Of a stretch of DNA of 64,000 nt, positions 49,227 through 60,846 are shown in pieces (positions within the stretch are counted from its first letter, which is position 1; every line of letters begins with the position of its first letter). A program made the position numbers and the translations under genes. Source of the DNA: Neospora caninum Liverpool (Eukaryota > Apicomplexa > Conoidasida > Eucoccidiorida > Sarcocystidae); contig NC_018397.1 in assembly GCF_000208865.1 (NCBI RefSeq), positions 5,733,748 to 5,797,747 on the forward strand, read 5' to 3'. The notes beneath the pieces were generated by a model. That model was not told where the DNA came from. It saw only the letters and a program-made list of their open reading frames with translations, and did not search any database.

Positions 49227-50006
49227 TTATTTACCACTAAAAGCTCGCCACCTTGACGCCAAGGAGCGCCAGGTTTTTTCCGAGCCTTCCCCTACGAACG
49301 GGGCTTTGAGTTGAGGCTCGGCGCGCCGCGAGTCGCGAGATTGGCGGAAGTCTGGGAAACAGGCACACATTGAGGATTTGAAACCAGGAGTCGACAAGCA
49401 GGTAAGACAGGTATGACTGTGACGCTGTTCACTCCTTGGGCCCTGTTTCGACAGTCCAAGAGTGTTGTGAATTGTCCATTCTCTCTTTTTCCCTGACCTG
49501 TCTTCTGACGGCGGCCCCGCTTTTCTCGCGTTCGCGGCATGCAGTTTCGCTCTGTGTCCAGTCGCCTCGACTTCTCTCAGGTGGCTGAGCGTCGACAAAA
49601 GCTGTCTTCTGTCGAAAGGGGCGAAAACCAGAATATTTTTTGCGGAGCAAAAAGGGACTCTGGGGCCTGCATCTACCTGAGAAAACGCGTTCCAGCTGCA
49701 GGAAGATATAACTGCGTTGGTGTACGAAGCGAGAAAAGCGCCTCGCGTGGTTCCCCGTCTCGTGCATGTAGGACGGACTGGGTCTCCTGCTGGACTGAAT
49801 CTTTCTTTCTCCGCCGGAAAGATTTGTTTTTCTTTACCTGAGACAATCCAGAGCATCCCTGTGAACTCCCGTACCATCTGGCTGATTGCTCGGCACTCTG
49901 TGTCGCCTGAGAAGAACGCCGCGAAAAGCCTGATTTCGCCGTCGGTCGGTTGCGAACAAAAAGGACAACACACCCGAATCCTTCGCCCCCGATTCCCGTA
50001 CATCAT
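49227..50006 (-). CDS. Possible small protein of unknown function
   Basis: A minus-strand frame is open for 259 residues from an ATG at 50006 that has A at -3. Near the N-terminus is CCPFCSQPTDGEIRLFAAFF, with a CxxC pair, followed by a helical stretch (QMVREFTGMLWIVS). A donor-like GGTAAAG at 49837 and an acceptor at 49667 define a 171-nt segment whose removal keeps the frame and joins that stretch to PRVPFCSAKNILVFAPFDRR, then QLLSTLSHLREVEATGHRAK. Both halves look like folded protein rather than chance translation. The tail after about 49500 is low-complexity. I do not recognise the family. The gene would be divergent from eIF2B gamma, 639 bp away. It may instead be non-coding leader sequence. 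Confidence 0.33.
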   Translation of the reverse strand: MMYGNRGRRIRVCCPFCSQPTDGEIRLFAAFFSGDTECRAISQMVREFTGMLWIVSGKEKQIFPAEKERFSPAGDPVRPTCTRRGTTRGAFLASYTNAVISSCSWNAFSQVDAGPRVPFCSAKNILVFAPFDRRQLLSTLSHLREVEATGHRAKLHAANARKAGPPSEDRSGKKREWTIHNTLGLSKQGPRSEQRHSHTCLTCLSTPGFKSSMCACFPDFRQSRDSRRAEPQLKAPFVGEGSEKTWRSLASRWRAFSGK

Positions 50007-50645
50007 TTTCTAGACTTCTAGACATCCCTTTGTTTCTCTTCTTCTCGCTGTTTCTCCACCGCTTCCTCGTCGCCTTTCTGGGTCAGGAAGGCCGCCGACA
50101 CGCTGTCCTGCTGTACCTACGCTGGCAATCGAAAGGAAAAACGGCCTGTCTTGCCGGGTAGTCTTCTTGTCTCCTCCCTTTTCGTTTTGCTCGCGCTTCT
50201 CCCTTGGAATCGGTCGATTCGCCCTTTTCAGAAGCCTCCGGTGTTGTCTTTGCGTCTGGAGCTAGCCGAAGGCAGAACTGAGTCATTTGTTTTCTTCCTT
50301 GGGGCTCGAAGCTTCCATCTTTTCGTCTTTTTCGTTTTTTCTTCGCGCCCGGAAGTTCGTTCCATTTCTGCTCTCTGTTCGGGGGAGTGTGACCTCTTCA
50401 TCGCACAAAACAAAACCCGCACGAGGTTCACCTGCGATCTTCGCCGTCTGCCTTTCAGCTTCAGCCGGTGCTGTCTCTTTCCATGTGTCCTCGTTCCCGC
50501 TCGCAAGTTGTTCGTGTTCGTCTCTCCGTGCCTTTCCTCGCGTTCTGCGTTCCTCCCCCTCCGCGTTCTTGTCACTGCTCTTTACCTCGCTCCTTGCTCC
50601 GTTTTAATCTCGCGCCTCTCCGTTTCAAATCTCTCTTCTCACGCC
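50007..50645. other. Upstream region of eIF2B gamma
   Basis: This 639-bp stretch is pyrimidine-rich on the plus strand (long TCT/TTC runs) and probably holds the promoter and 5' UTR of the eIF2B gamma gene. If the minus-strand frame ending at 49227 is real, it would be a bidirectional promoter. I see no further coding region that I can support. Confidence 0.4.
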
Positions 50646-53600
50646 ATGGCGTCGGCGGCAGCGAGCGGTCCCCCCCAGGCCCCCGCGGCAGGATCGACGG
50701 AGGCGCGGCGGACCAATCCGTTTCTCGAGTTCCAGGTGAGATTTTGGTCTGCGTTGCGAATTCGGAGGCTTCGCGGTGGAAGACAGGAAGAGCACGGCCG
50801 CCACTGGCAACTCGGACAACGCGCCAGAGGCGACAGTTCGGAGGGGTTGAGGGAAACTGCGAACGCGAATCAAACCAGAAAACCCGGTGACCGCAACGAG
50901 AAGAAAACCCGCCCCTCCCCACAAATGGATGCAGGGGCCTGAGGGGGAAGTGGTCCGGAAAATCGGAGGAAACTGGGAGAGACACGAGAACTGTGGACTA
51001 CACTTGTGTCGAGACATCGAGAGATGCCCCTCGATAGGACTTTTCTGTTTGCATGGATGTCCGTTTCTCGACTTTGTCTACAAAAAAGTGGGGGGACGAG
51101 CCCGTATGTGCAGGCTAGTGGCCTGGTGCGGGGGTTCCGAGCCTACAGGAGCCCAAAAGGGAGACAGCGGGGCGAGGATGCGCAAAGAGAAATTGAGAGT
51201 GCGCGCGGGACACCGCGACGGAGCGTGCATCTGTGCGGTATCCCTTGTTCACGTCGCTGTTCTTTCTCCCCTTTTGCAGGTCGTGGTTCTCGCTGGCGGC
51301 AGCAGTTCTCGCCTCTCGAGCTTGACGGGGACACCGAAGGAGAAGGGCGGATGCAGCAAGGCCCTCCTGCCCGTTGGCAACCGACCGATGCTGTGGTACT
51401 GTCTGAAGAATCTGCAGGAGTCGCGGTTTGGAGGTAAATCCCGGAGAGAAAAACGCGTTTCCCTGTCCTCAGGCGCCGCGTCTCCCCTGAGACTGCACGA
51501 GAAGCCAAAGACTCTCTCATGCGCGCTCGTTTGCGCTCTACCTGTCCCGCCCCTTTCCCTTCCTTTCACCCAGCACTCTTTGCCCGTGATGTCTCGAGAG
51601 TGACCTGGCGGCAACAGCTGTCTGAGCCTTTGTTCTGACCTCGCATGCGCGTGCCTGAACGCCCTGCGTGCTGTGTGCAGATGCCATCGTTTTGACTCGG
51701 CAAGAAGAACAGGCGGAGATCCTCGCGTACTTGCGCCAGGAGTTTCCGAACGCTTTCCAGCGGCTGGAAGTCATTGGGCTCGGCCGCGATCGCGACGCGG
51801 AGAAAGGGAAGAAGTCAGAAGACGGAGAAGACGACTTCGACGACGACGTCGTTTGTGGGACTGCGGAGGCTCTCATGCAAATCAAGCATCTCCTTGTCAC
51901 TGATTTCTTCGTCATCACCTGCGACGTCATCGGGCCCGTCGACTTCTTCAGTCTCGCCAGTGAGTCTGTGGAGAAAGAACAGGGGAAGAAGGAAACGAGA
52001 CGCGGCAGCAGCTACCGGTGTTTTTTTGAGTGGTATTGAGGTTGCCTCTCCCATCCCTGCATCCCACACGAACACACACAAACACACACACACACACACG
52101 AACACGGGAATTTACTTCTTGTTAGGGTAGTATTGTGTGATTGGACAGACGGGGTGACAGAGAGGCTAGCATATTCACGTGTACCAAAATATACGTGTGC
52201 ATGTGTATGTATATGTGGGCGGGTGTACGTACAGACACGGGAGAACACATGTCCGTCCGGACACGCAAAAATCCACCCTGTGTGTCTCTGCGTTTTGGCA
52301 CTGGAGAGAGTTTGCGGGTCTGTCCTGCTGGACCTGTCGCGCTTTCATCTTCTCTTTCGCCTGCCAGATCTGCATCGAGTGGAGAACGCCGCCTGCTCGG
52401 TGTATCTCCTGCGGCGCGACTACCTGTCGGAGGGCGCGTCGGAGATTCTCGATCGCAGCGCGCAAGGCAAAGGAGGGAAGGGCGGCAAGAAAAAGGCCGC
52501 GTCCGAGAAAGTCGACAAGGACGCAAACAAAGGCAACCCAGTTGCGATTGCCTTCGAAGAGACAGAGACGCTCCTTCTGGGAATCCAGGATCGACACAGT
52601 AAGCAGGCGATCTCGTTCCGGAGAGGAAGAACGCCGAGGCAGCGCGACTTGGTTTTCGCACCCGCGATGGGGCAATCGGGACAGGACGGGAAGAAGCTGT
52701 TCTGGAAAGGCAGGCTGCTCTAGGGTTTGGCGCCTCTTTGGGGAAGCTGCGAGAACACCTGCGGTTGAGAGCAGCGTCGCGCGTCGCCTCCCCGCACGCG
52801 GGTCTGCGGAGGCGGAAAGAATCGCCGGGGAAAGAACGGAGAGACGCGCGGGAAGTCTTCGAGGACTGGCTTTCTCTGTTTTGTGCGTGTCGCCCTTCGC
52901 AGGCATTAGCCACGGGGCGCAGCTGGCGATTCCCAAGCTCACGCTGTTCTACCATCCGTCCGTGTTCGTCAAGGCGAACCTGTATGATCCGCATGTGTAC
53001 CTCTTCAAGCTATCGGCGTTGAAGATCCTCGAAGCCCCAAAACTCCGCCACACACTGACGTCGATTCGAGTGAGGCTGCGCGGGCACCGCAGGGGGAAGA
53101 AAACGCGAAAACGGGGGTGAGGGCCGAAGGACGCTTGGTTTCGTCTCTTGAATCCGCGTCCATGGAAACGCTAAAGAGAGAAAGCTTTCTTTTTGCGGGC
53201 TTTCGCGTCTCCAAGTGTCCAAGACGAAAGCGGTCATTCGGCGTCGCGCGCGTCTTGTCTTGTGTGTGCTTGCAGTTCGACCTCGTTCCCTACATGTCTC
53301 TCATGCAGATGACCCCGCAAGCATCTCGTAGGCCGCGTTGTCTCGCGTTTTGTCCCTCCCGGAAGGCCCGTTGCCGTCACCTCGTTATCACCACAAATCT
53401 TCTCGTCTTGTGCTTCCCTACCTTCTCTCTCTTCCTTCTCTCCGCTCTCGTCTCCAACTCCTTTGGTTTCCTCCTGTTGGCTTCGTGCCTGTTCCCTCGC
53501 TCGACTTGGGGGTTTCTGTTTTCTCTCCGAGATTCGACGCAAAGTGCCTCGTCTCTACTTTTCCGGGGAAAATTCTGGCGACGTGCGGACCCTCTGCGCT

Positions 53601-54833
53601 GTCTCGGCCGCCTGCGCGCGTCGCGTAGCGTTTGCTCACTTTTCCTCGCGGCGCCTGTGGCTCTGTTCTTAGCCTTTCTGGTCGCACCAGCGCGCGTTTG
53701 CAGCTGTTGTTTTACTCTGTACAAATGATCCGCGGTCCAGAACTGTATAACGCAAATCGAAGAGAGACGGTATAGTAGCTAGGAGACTGAATATGACTCC
53801 GGTTATGAGATACAGACACAACCCCGTTCTCTGATTGCTCGCCACCTCACCACCCTACTGGACTCTGCTTAAGATAGCTAAAAGTGTTGGATTTCAATAT
53901 CCTACTCCATTAAGGTTGTTCCACATCGGCTATGTTCTAGGCGTACGACAGATGGATGACTCATTCTCTTTGCTTCCTGGCTTTTTTCTCTTTTCAGTGT
54001 GGTCTGCCAGCCGGCTCGACTGCGACGTTTTCGACGAACTGCTGGACTCCTTCGATGAGCCCCACAAGAACGAGAAGGAGAACTCGAGTCGCGAGCAAGA
54101 CTACACTCTCGCGAATCGGCCTGAGCAACCGGTACGCCTTGAGCGAAAGCAACCCTCTCATACCCTTCCCCGCTCCGCATCTGCGTCCTGCCTCAAAAGG
54201 CGAGGCAGGACGCAGATGTGTCGTCACCGAGCCGTAGAGATTAGACACACCCGGGTCACCCATCCACACGCCGTAGCTCCAGCAGACGCGGGACTTGAGA
54301 AAACACGGAGTTTCGTCTCCAGAGATGTACAGACATAGCCACATCGGGAAATAGGAAGGAAAGAGGAAATACTGTTGCATGCAAGTGGACACGAAGAGAC
54401 AAAATTGCGTGTGCGCATACCTGGATAGACAGACAGATGGGCGGAAGCAGTCTCGACCGAATGTGTCGATGGGCACAGCGAGTGGGGGCGGCCCTCTCCA
54501 CGCTCTGTGCTTCTGCTGCGCGTCTTTCGGTTCTCTCCTCTGCATCCTTTTTCCACTCGTCTCACGTGCGTTCCGTCTCTGTCCTGGTTTGTGGATGAAG
54601 AGGAAAGGAAACAAGGTCGTTTTTGCGTTACATCCCGACTGCGCTGGAATTTGCTGCCGCGTGAACAACATCCACGACTACTACGAAATGAACATGAAGG
54701 TGAGGCGCCACTGCTCTCCTCTGTTTCTCAGCGGATCTATGATTTGCCGCACAAGCACATGCGAAACCCGTCAGTTCCCCTCGTGATTCGTTTGTGCGTC
54801 GCTCCAGTGGAAATACACTAAATAAGCACATGT

Positions 54834-54865
<32 letters not shown>

Positions 54866-56284
54866 TCTTAACCCGCTTTCTCTCTTTCTTTCTCTATATA
54901 TAGTCCTAACCTTCCTCTGTGTATCTATCTATCTATCTATCTATCTATACGTATATAGATATCTGTAGATAGATAGGCATGCCCATATACGCGTGCATGT
55001 ACGTCAAGCGACAGGATTTCTATTTGCCCCAATCCACATATCTGCACATGTTTCCCCCTCCATATATATATATATATGTTCCTTTTGTAGAGTTCGATGC
55101 ATCTAGGTTTTCCATAGCATATTTTGAGGGTAAAGTTTAGTAGCATGCTTTGACTGGATCGACTTCTCGAGATTTGCGACGTTTCTGTTTTGCAGTTCTG
55201 CAGCAACCGAATGGACGAGCTGCGCGGGATTATGCCGGAATGGATGCTTCCTGGTCAACAGGCGAAAAAATATCCGACTGTGAGTTTTTGCCCTTTTCCC
55301 CCTCTTTTGTCTCTTCTCTCTTTGTCTTTGCCTCTTCTGTCTTTGTCTCTTCTCTCTTTGTCTTCGTCTCTTCTGCTTCGCTTCTTCCCCGCTGTTCCCT
55401 CTTGCCTTTCGTCCTCGCCCCCCTGGCATCTGTTTACCTGCCTTTAGATTTACCAGATGATTTCTTGAATTCACAGATGCGCGACAGCAACGTGGCTGAA
55501 GGCTCGACTTTCGACGAGAGCGCCGTGGTCAAGCGAAGCGTCCTCGGGCCCGAAGTGACGGTGGGACCAAAGACTCGGGTGACTGCCAGCATTCTGCTCG
55601 AAGGCGCGAAAATCGAGGAGGGCGCCACCGTCCAGAGATGCATCGTTGGAAGAAAGGCGACAATCGGAAAGGACTGCAAGGTACGAGACAAACGTGAAGA
55701 AACAGTCAGACGCAAAAACTGTCATGCAGATCCACACAGACGTCGCAAATTGGTGCAAAGCAACCTTTACACACTTGGAGAAGTTATGTGCACATGAACC
55801 TAGCTATATATATATATATATAGATACATATAGATATATGAACATGGAGGGAGGGTGCTGTACAGATGATGAGGTATTGTGAGGTACGCGGGTGCATTTT
55901 AGTCGCGAGAGGATGTGTTGAGCAGTGAGTGATGAGGCGCCGCGAACAAAGTCGAGAGGTTTGAACTGGGAACAGAACAAAGAGAAGGAAACAAAGAGAC
56001 AAAGAACGGATACTTGAACCGAAGATATCGGGCGAGCAGGGGCTGTTGTTGGTTCGCTTTCTTCGGTGTGGCTTTCTCACGTGTCTCCTGCGAGTCGCAC
56101 ACTAGAATTTGGATCGGGTAAACGGCGTTCAAGGTCTAAACCGGTTTTTCCGAAGCGGTTTTGTCTCTCCGATTCGCCCGTTAACCTTCAGCTCACAAAC
56201 TGCCAGGTGCGCCACGGCTACTCCGTGCCGCCTGGGACTGTCGCGGAAGACGAAGTGTTGCCGGTGTTCGCGGACGACGCGTAA
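50646..56284 (+). CDS. EIF2B3: Translation initiation factor eIF2B subunit gamma
   Basis: eIF2B recharges eIF2 with GTP; the gamma subunit pairs with epsilon in the catalytic half of the decamer. Eleven exons agree in phase and give 528 residues: 50646-50735, 51280-51433, 51681-51959, 52368-52598, 52903-53069, 53276-53327, 53998-54131, 54601-54699, 55196-55279, 55477-55680, 56192-56284 (TAA). The N-terminal nucleotidyltransferase-like domain has VVVLAGGSSSRLSSLTGTPK, SKALLPVGNRPMLWY and, later, CGTAEAL...FFVITCDVIGPVD. The C-terminus is a left-handed beta-helix of hexapeptides (SVLGPEVTVGPKTRV; GAKIEEGATVQRCIVG; LTNCQVRHGYSVPPGTVAED), as in human EIF2B3. Two charged insertions interrupt the first domain: Lys/Asp/Glu-rich around 51800-51850 and Gly/Lys-rich around 52465-52525. 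The ATG has G at -3 and +4. Intron 3 has a CA repeat, intron 7 a perfect hairpin, and introns 8-10 TA or TCTA repeats. Confidence 0.96.
52067..52105. repeat. (CA)n microsatellite
   Basis: A CACACA run with a few GAA and AAA interruptions in intron 3 of the eIF2B gamma gene. Confidence 0.9.
54178..54218. repeat. Perfect inverted repeat (hairpin) in eIF2B gamma intron 7
   Basis: CATCTGCGTCCTGCCTC at 54178-54194 is followed after a 7-nt loop by its exact reverse complement at 54202-54218. The 17-bp GC-rich stem begins 46 bp after the exon 7 donor and would form a stable hairpin in the pre-mRNA. Confidence 0.9.
54837..54949. repeat. (TA)n and (TCTA)n repeats in eIF2B gamma intron 8
   Basis: A TA run at about 54837-54866 and seven or so TCTA units at about 54919-54949, with TTTC-rich sequence between them. 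Confidence 0.9.
55309..55377. repeat. Imperfect tandem pyrimidine repeat in eIF2B gamma intron 9
   Basis: Copies of a unit close to TCTTCTCTCTTTGTCTT run through most of this short intron, extending the polypyrimidine tract before the acceptor at 55476. Confidence 0.7.
55805..55821. repeat. Short (TA)n run in eIF2B gamma intron 10
   Basis: A short pure TA run, followed by GATACATA sequence, inside the intron between 55681 and 56191. Confidence 0.8.
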
Positions 56285-57868
56285 GGGTTTCTCGGCCAGG
56301 CCTCTCGCCTCGTGTGCGTTTTGAGGCAGCTGACGAAAACGGAAAATGACGAGTTGGCGGCTGGTGCGGAAAGAAACCGGAAAGGACACGAACTGAGTGT
56401 GGGGCTGTTGCCGCACCCACGCCATGGGATCATTCTTTTTTCCAAAGACACCTCGTTGAAGAGCGAAAGCAATTGCTCCAAGACGCAAAAGTCTCCTTTT
56501 GCTTTTTTGCGTAGTTTCAGTCGCGTCCGCCGTGTCCTCGCCCCTCCTCTCTCTACGTGTGTGTCTCCGTTGTCGCCTTGTCGCTGGAATTTGTCTTTCG
56601 ATTTGCGAGTTTTTTCCCGCGCGGCTGTGAACTGAGTGAGCAAACTGTCAGACGGCTGAGCCGCCGCAAGGCCTTTGGCCTCGAGCCTCTCGGGCCCAAA
56701 CTACTCTGTGCTGTGTGCGTCGTGTCCGTACGCCTCGGGCCCGTTGTGGCTCGGATTCGGCCTTGCCACCTTTTCCCTTTTTCTTTCCCGCCTATCTCCA
56801 TTCCGCCTTGTCGCTCTCTGAGCTTCGGCTGCCTCCCGCTTCCCTTTTTGGCGCGTTTCGTGGAGTCCCTGTCGCTGACCGCATTCAGAAGAGAGACGGA
56901 GGCAGCGACAAGATTACAAGTCACATGAGAGGAACCGGACTGACGAGACCCTTCCAGGCAGAACACAAGGGAGGGGCTGGGTGACGCCGGGACAACAGAA
57001 AGGCATCGTCAGGGCAGAGCGATCGAAATTGCAAAAGCGAGCGCGAAGGGTTAAGGCCGGTCGATCAACCGGCAGAAGGGACGACACAGAGACGGCGACA
57101 GAGGCACAGCCGCAGTGTCACAGTCTTTTTTGCCGGTCATACGTCTTTGAGAGTTTTTATCTTTTTCGCTCTTCCGATATATACGCACCCGGACCGGGTG
57201 TTTGCCTGCATCTTCGCGACTGCGCCTCGGAGCGAAAGCGACGACACCGCCACACCAGAGAAGCCGAAAGGCACTCGCGGGTCCGCTGTCTCCTGTCGCA
57301 TCTTTGCTCTCCACCTTGCGTCCCCTGTCACTCTTCCACGGGACGCACTCCGACGCGCAACCTCGAGAGGCGTTCGCGCAAACTCGGAGGGTCACATACG
57401 TTCAAGAGAGACAAAACAGACCCTGAAGAGGGGAGGGGGGAGAAGTTTAGAACAGCTTAAAACAAACGTCTTTGATAAGGGTGACACAACCAAACGACGT
57501 AGAAATAACGAAACACCTCACGAGAGACCGCGTTTCTACCGATTCAAATAAAAGAAACACGCCGCCAATACTCTGCCTTCCGTGATCCCAGCCGCTCGCA
57601 GTTCTCGTTCCCCGCCCTTCGTAGAAATCGTGGAAACGAAACGCCCTAGTATCCACCCGCGGGTGTTCCGTTTTTCAGAACCACCTCGCACGTTGTATTT
57701 CCTCTTCAGAAACCCGACGCCTACGCAGGCGTATCTTGCATTCCATTCGCGTCTTTGTCGCCAACGTTTCTCTCCGTGTTTTCCACTCTCCCAAATATAC
57801 CGTTGTCACCTCGGAACAGAGACATGTCCCTTTTCTCCCTTTCGATTCACCACTGTTCTCGACTCCTC
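56285..57868. other. Convergent intergenic region
   Basis: About 1.6 kb between the eIF2B gamma stop (plus) and the SMC5 stop (minus), expected to hold both 3' UTRs. Composition is mixed and pyrimidine-rich in its first half. Short open frames occur on both strands but none has a domain or a splice partner I can defend. Confidence 0.5.
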
Positions 57869-60176
57869 TCAAGTTGGCCGCCGTTGCTGATCTTCCTCCC
57901 GTTCCTCAGCCTGCAGCGCCTGCCTGAGTTCCTGAATCTCTTCCCTCGTCAGGATATACGACCGTCCCTCCTCGGCGTTCTTCTGGAGGGCTCGGTCTCG
58001 CCTCACGGCTTCTTCCGCGCCTGCACAGAGCGCCTTCTCGTCGCCCCACTGTTGCAGTCGCAAGTGACGTCCGTTGAACGGAAAGTGGACGCAGACAGCG
58101 GAGTAGTCGGTTCCCTTCACCAGCTGCGGTGTCAGGAGAACGTACTGGACACCGCCTCCAGCGTTTGGCGGCGCATGTACTGACACTGGAGAGCCGGACG
58201 GAGATGCGCTCATTTGCGTCGGCGTCGCTGGAAGCGCCTCCTGGCCAGGCTGGGTTGACTCGTCACCTTCCCAGCCTTGCGCGACGCGCGTGAGGAGCGC
58301 AAAAAGCTTCTTTTCCTTCTCGCCGTCCAGGCCTTGGTTGATCTCGTCCAGCACGCGAAACCCCTCGCGAGCGTAGGCCTGAAAGTCGTGCGGACAAACA
58401 CCGCCGCTTTGTGTCCATACACTTGTCGCGGGGTAAAGGTCCTCTGTATATTCACCGATCTCTGCTCAACAGGTTACCCACCCGGCTGCTTCTCGACGCC
58501 CCTACCTCTCCATCTGCCTGTGCAGCGGACCACAGTTCTTCTCTTGTTCACGTCTCCTCACTTCCACCCTCTGGAAGTTCCAAATCTCGTTGAGCATTCA
58601 GGCATAAACACATCTGTGCCTACATACAGAGGTCTATACCAATATGGTACGCACGCAGACTTATATATATAGAAATGAGCAGACGAAAACAGACACAAAT
58701 GTGAAGATTCCGGGCTGAAAGTAGAGTTGACTGGTTGCTCTCTTGCTGCCAATTCGGTGTCTGTGTAAGAGCAGAATCACCTGCACAGCTAGAAGATAAA
58801 GCACGGTGCAGAGCGACCTCTCGCCGCCAGAGTGCCGCGTGTTGAGGGGCCGCGCCGACTGGCCTGGATAGAAGGAGACGCAAATGCGCAGCTCGAGATC
58901 GCGCACACTCGGAGCCGGACTCAACGAAGAAGACGCAGAAGAGGAAGAGGAAGAAGAGGTAGAGGAAGAAGCTGCAGGATCGTGAAGGGCGACATAGCCT
59001 GAAGCATCGGGGTTGATGAATTTGAGGAAGACGCTGAAGCGCCGACTGACAGTGCTAACGATCTCGGAAATTCTGCGATGCCAACTGAAAAGCGAAAAAG
59101 CGAAAGAGACACCCAGGACGGAATCAGGAAACCGGAGAAGACCAAGCGTGAGTCGTGTGTCTCCATCCTACCTTCAGTTCGTCCACTGCTTCCGTACCTA
59201 GCGTTTCGTCTTCGTAAACGTCAAGCTCGAGACCTTTCTCATTTTACATGGGACTCTCGCCTTCTGTTTGTCTCTCGCTCGTCTGTCTGGTGTGTAGCGT
59301 CTCGCGTTTTCGTTTTGCTTCTTTTCTCGGAAACCGTCTCCGAGTTTTGCCTCTTCCATCCTGTCTCTTCTGCCGCGATTTCGGGTCTCTCCACATCCGT
59401 CTCTTCCGGCTCTCGTGGGCTTTGCGTCTTTGCCTCCCTCCTTTATCCGGTCCTCAAACTCCCGATCGCTGCGCCGCCCCTTCGCCCCTCCCTTTCCCAC
59501 TGCGCCGCCTCACCTTTCTTTGACCCTGTTGATCTTCTTCTGTTGGTGTTGCGCCTTCTCCTCGAGCTTCGTCACTTCGCTCTCCTTCTTTTTCTTCTCC
59601 TGAACCTTGGCTTTGAAGTCTCGGAACGCTTGCCGGTTGCCGCCCCCCGTTCGTTCCAGCTCCTCCGTGCATGCGTTGATGATCGCTTTGAGTTCCTCTT
59701 CACTCTCGGGCAACGCAGCCTTCTTCAAGTCCTCCTTCACCTTTGCGACGTAGTCCTGGAAGTCTTCTCGCTCGTCTTCGCTGCTACGGAGAAACGCCTC
59801 GTCTTCGCTGCTGCTCTCACGTCCTCCATCCCGTGACTCGCCTCGCCCGCGCTTCCGTCTGTCTCCGCTCTCTGCGTCTCCGTCTCGGCCGCGCTTCCGG
59901 CCGCGCAAGCGCCCCTGGCAGGCGTCCGGCGCATTCGCGTCTGCCTTCGGAGACAGCAGCTCCTCAGAGGGAAAAAGAAAGTGTCGGTAAACGAGAGCAG
60001 CCTCTTCGCTCCAGCGCTCAAGGGCCCCCGACCGCGTCCCCAGTTCCCGACGAAGAGACGCGATGGCTGCGCTTTTCTCCGTCAATTCCGATTTGAGATT
60101 GCAAACCTGAATCCGGCAGCCCGAAGCCACGCAGCCACAACCATCCAAACACCATTAAAGAGAGAGAGGCATATCA

Positions 60177-60207
<31 letters not shown>

Positions 60208-60814
60208 TGTACTGATTATGTTTGATTTTTTCAATGACCAGGACTGGGGAATAGATTCGAAACGTTTCTCCGCTTTCGCTGTCTTGGCTGCTCTCTTCGT
60301 CTCCGCCTTGGTGTCTCTCTGAAAACCTGCTTCGTGCGTGTCTTCATGTTTCTCACGTAAATTGTTTGCTCGTTTTTCTACTTCTTGTGGCCTTCTTCGT
60401 CTCTCTGCTTCCACTGTCTTTCTTCTGTCTACTTCGTCTGCCTTTCTTCTTCCTTCGACTTTCCTCGTTGTTCTCGTTGCTCGACTCTCACCTCTTGCGC
60501 AGGCCCTCGGCGTTCCGCTTGCAGTTTCCGGAGCGTCTCGCGATGCCCCTGGACGCCGGCGGCTTCTTCGCGCATTTTCAGCCAACTTTCGGCAAGCGCG
60601 TGGAATTTCCGAGACGCCTCTGAGACGCGAGACAGGCGAAAAACGAGAAACGGCAAGCGTGTCTAACCTCCGAAAACCCGAGCGGTTGACAAAACGCACG
60701 ACTTCGAACCCCTCGGAAGAGCGACGCATCGCGGAACGACCTCAGTCTCACAGCAGCACAACCTCCCAGGCGTGAGCATGTATTCACAAATATATGTATA
60801 TGTATATATATATG

Positions 60815-60846
<32 letters not shown>

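Noticed and set aside
57051..57460. Open frames on both strands between eIF2B gamma and SMC5
   Set aside because: They are short, Arg/Ser-rich, mutually antisense and without splice partners; the region is better explained as 3' UTRs.
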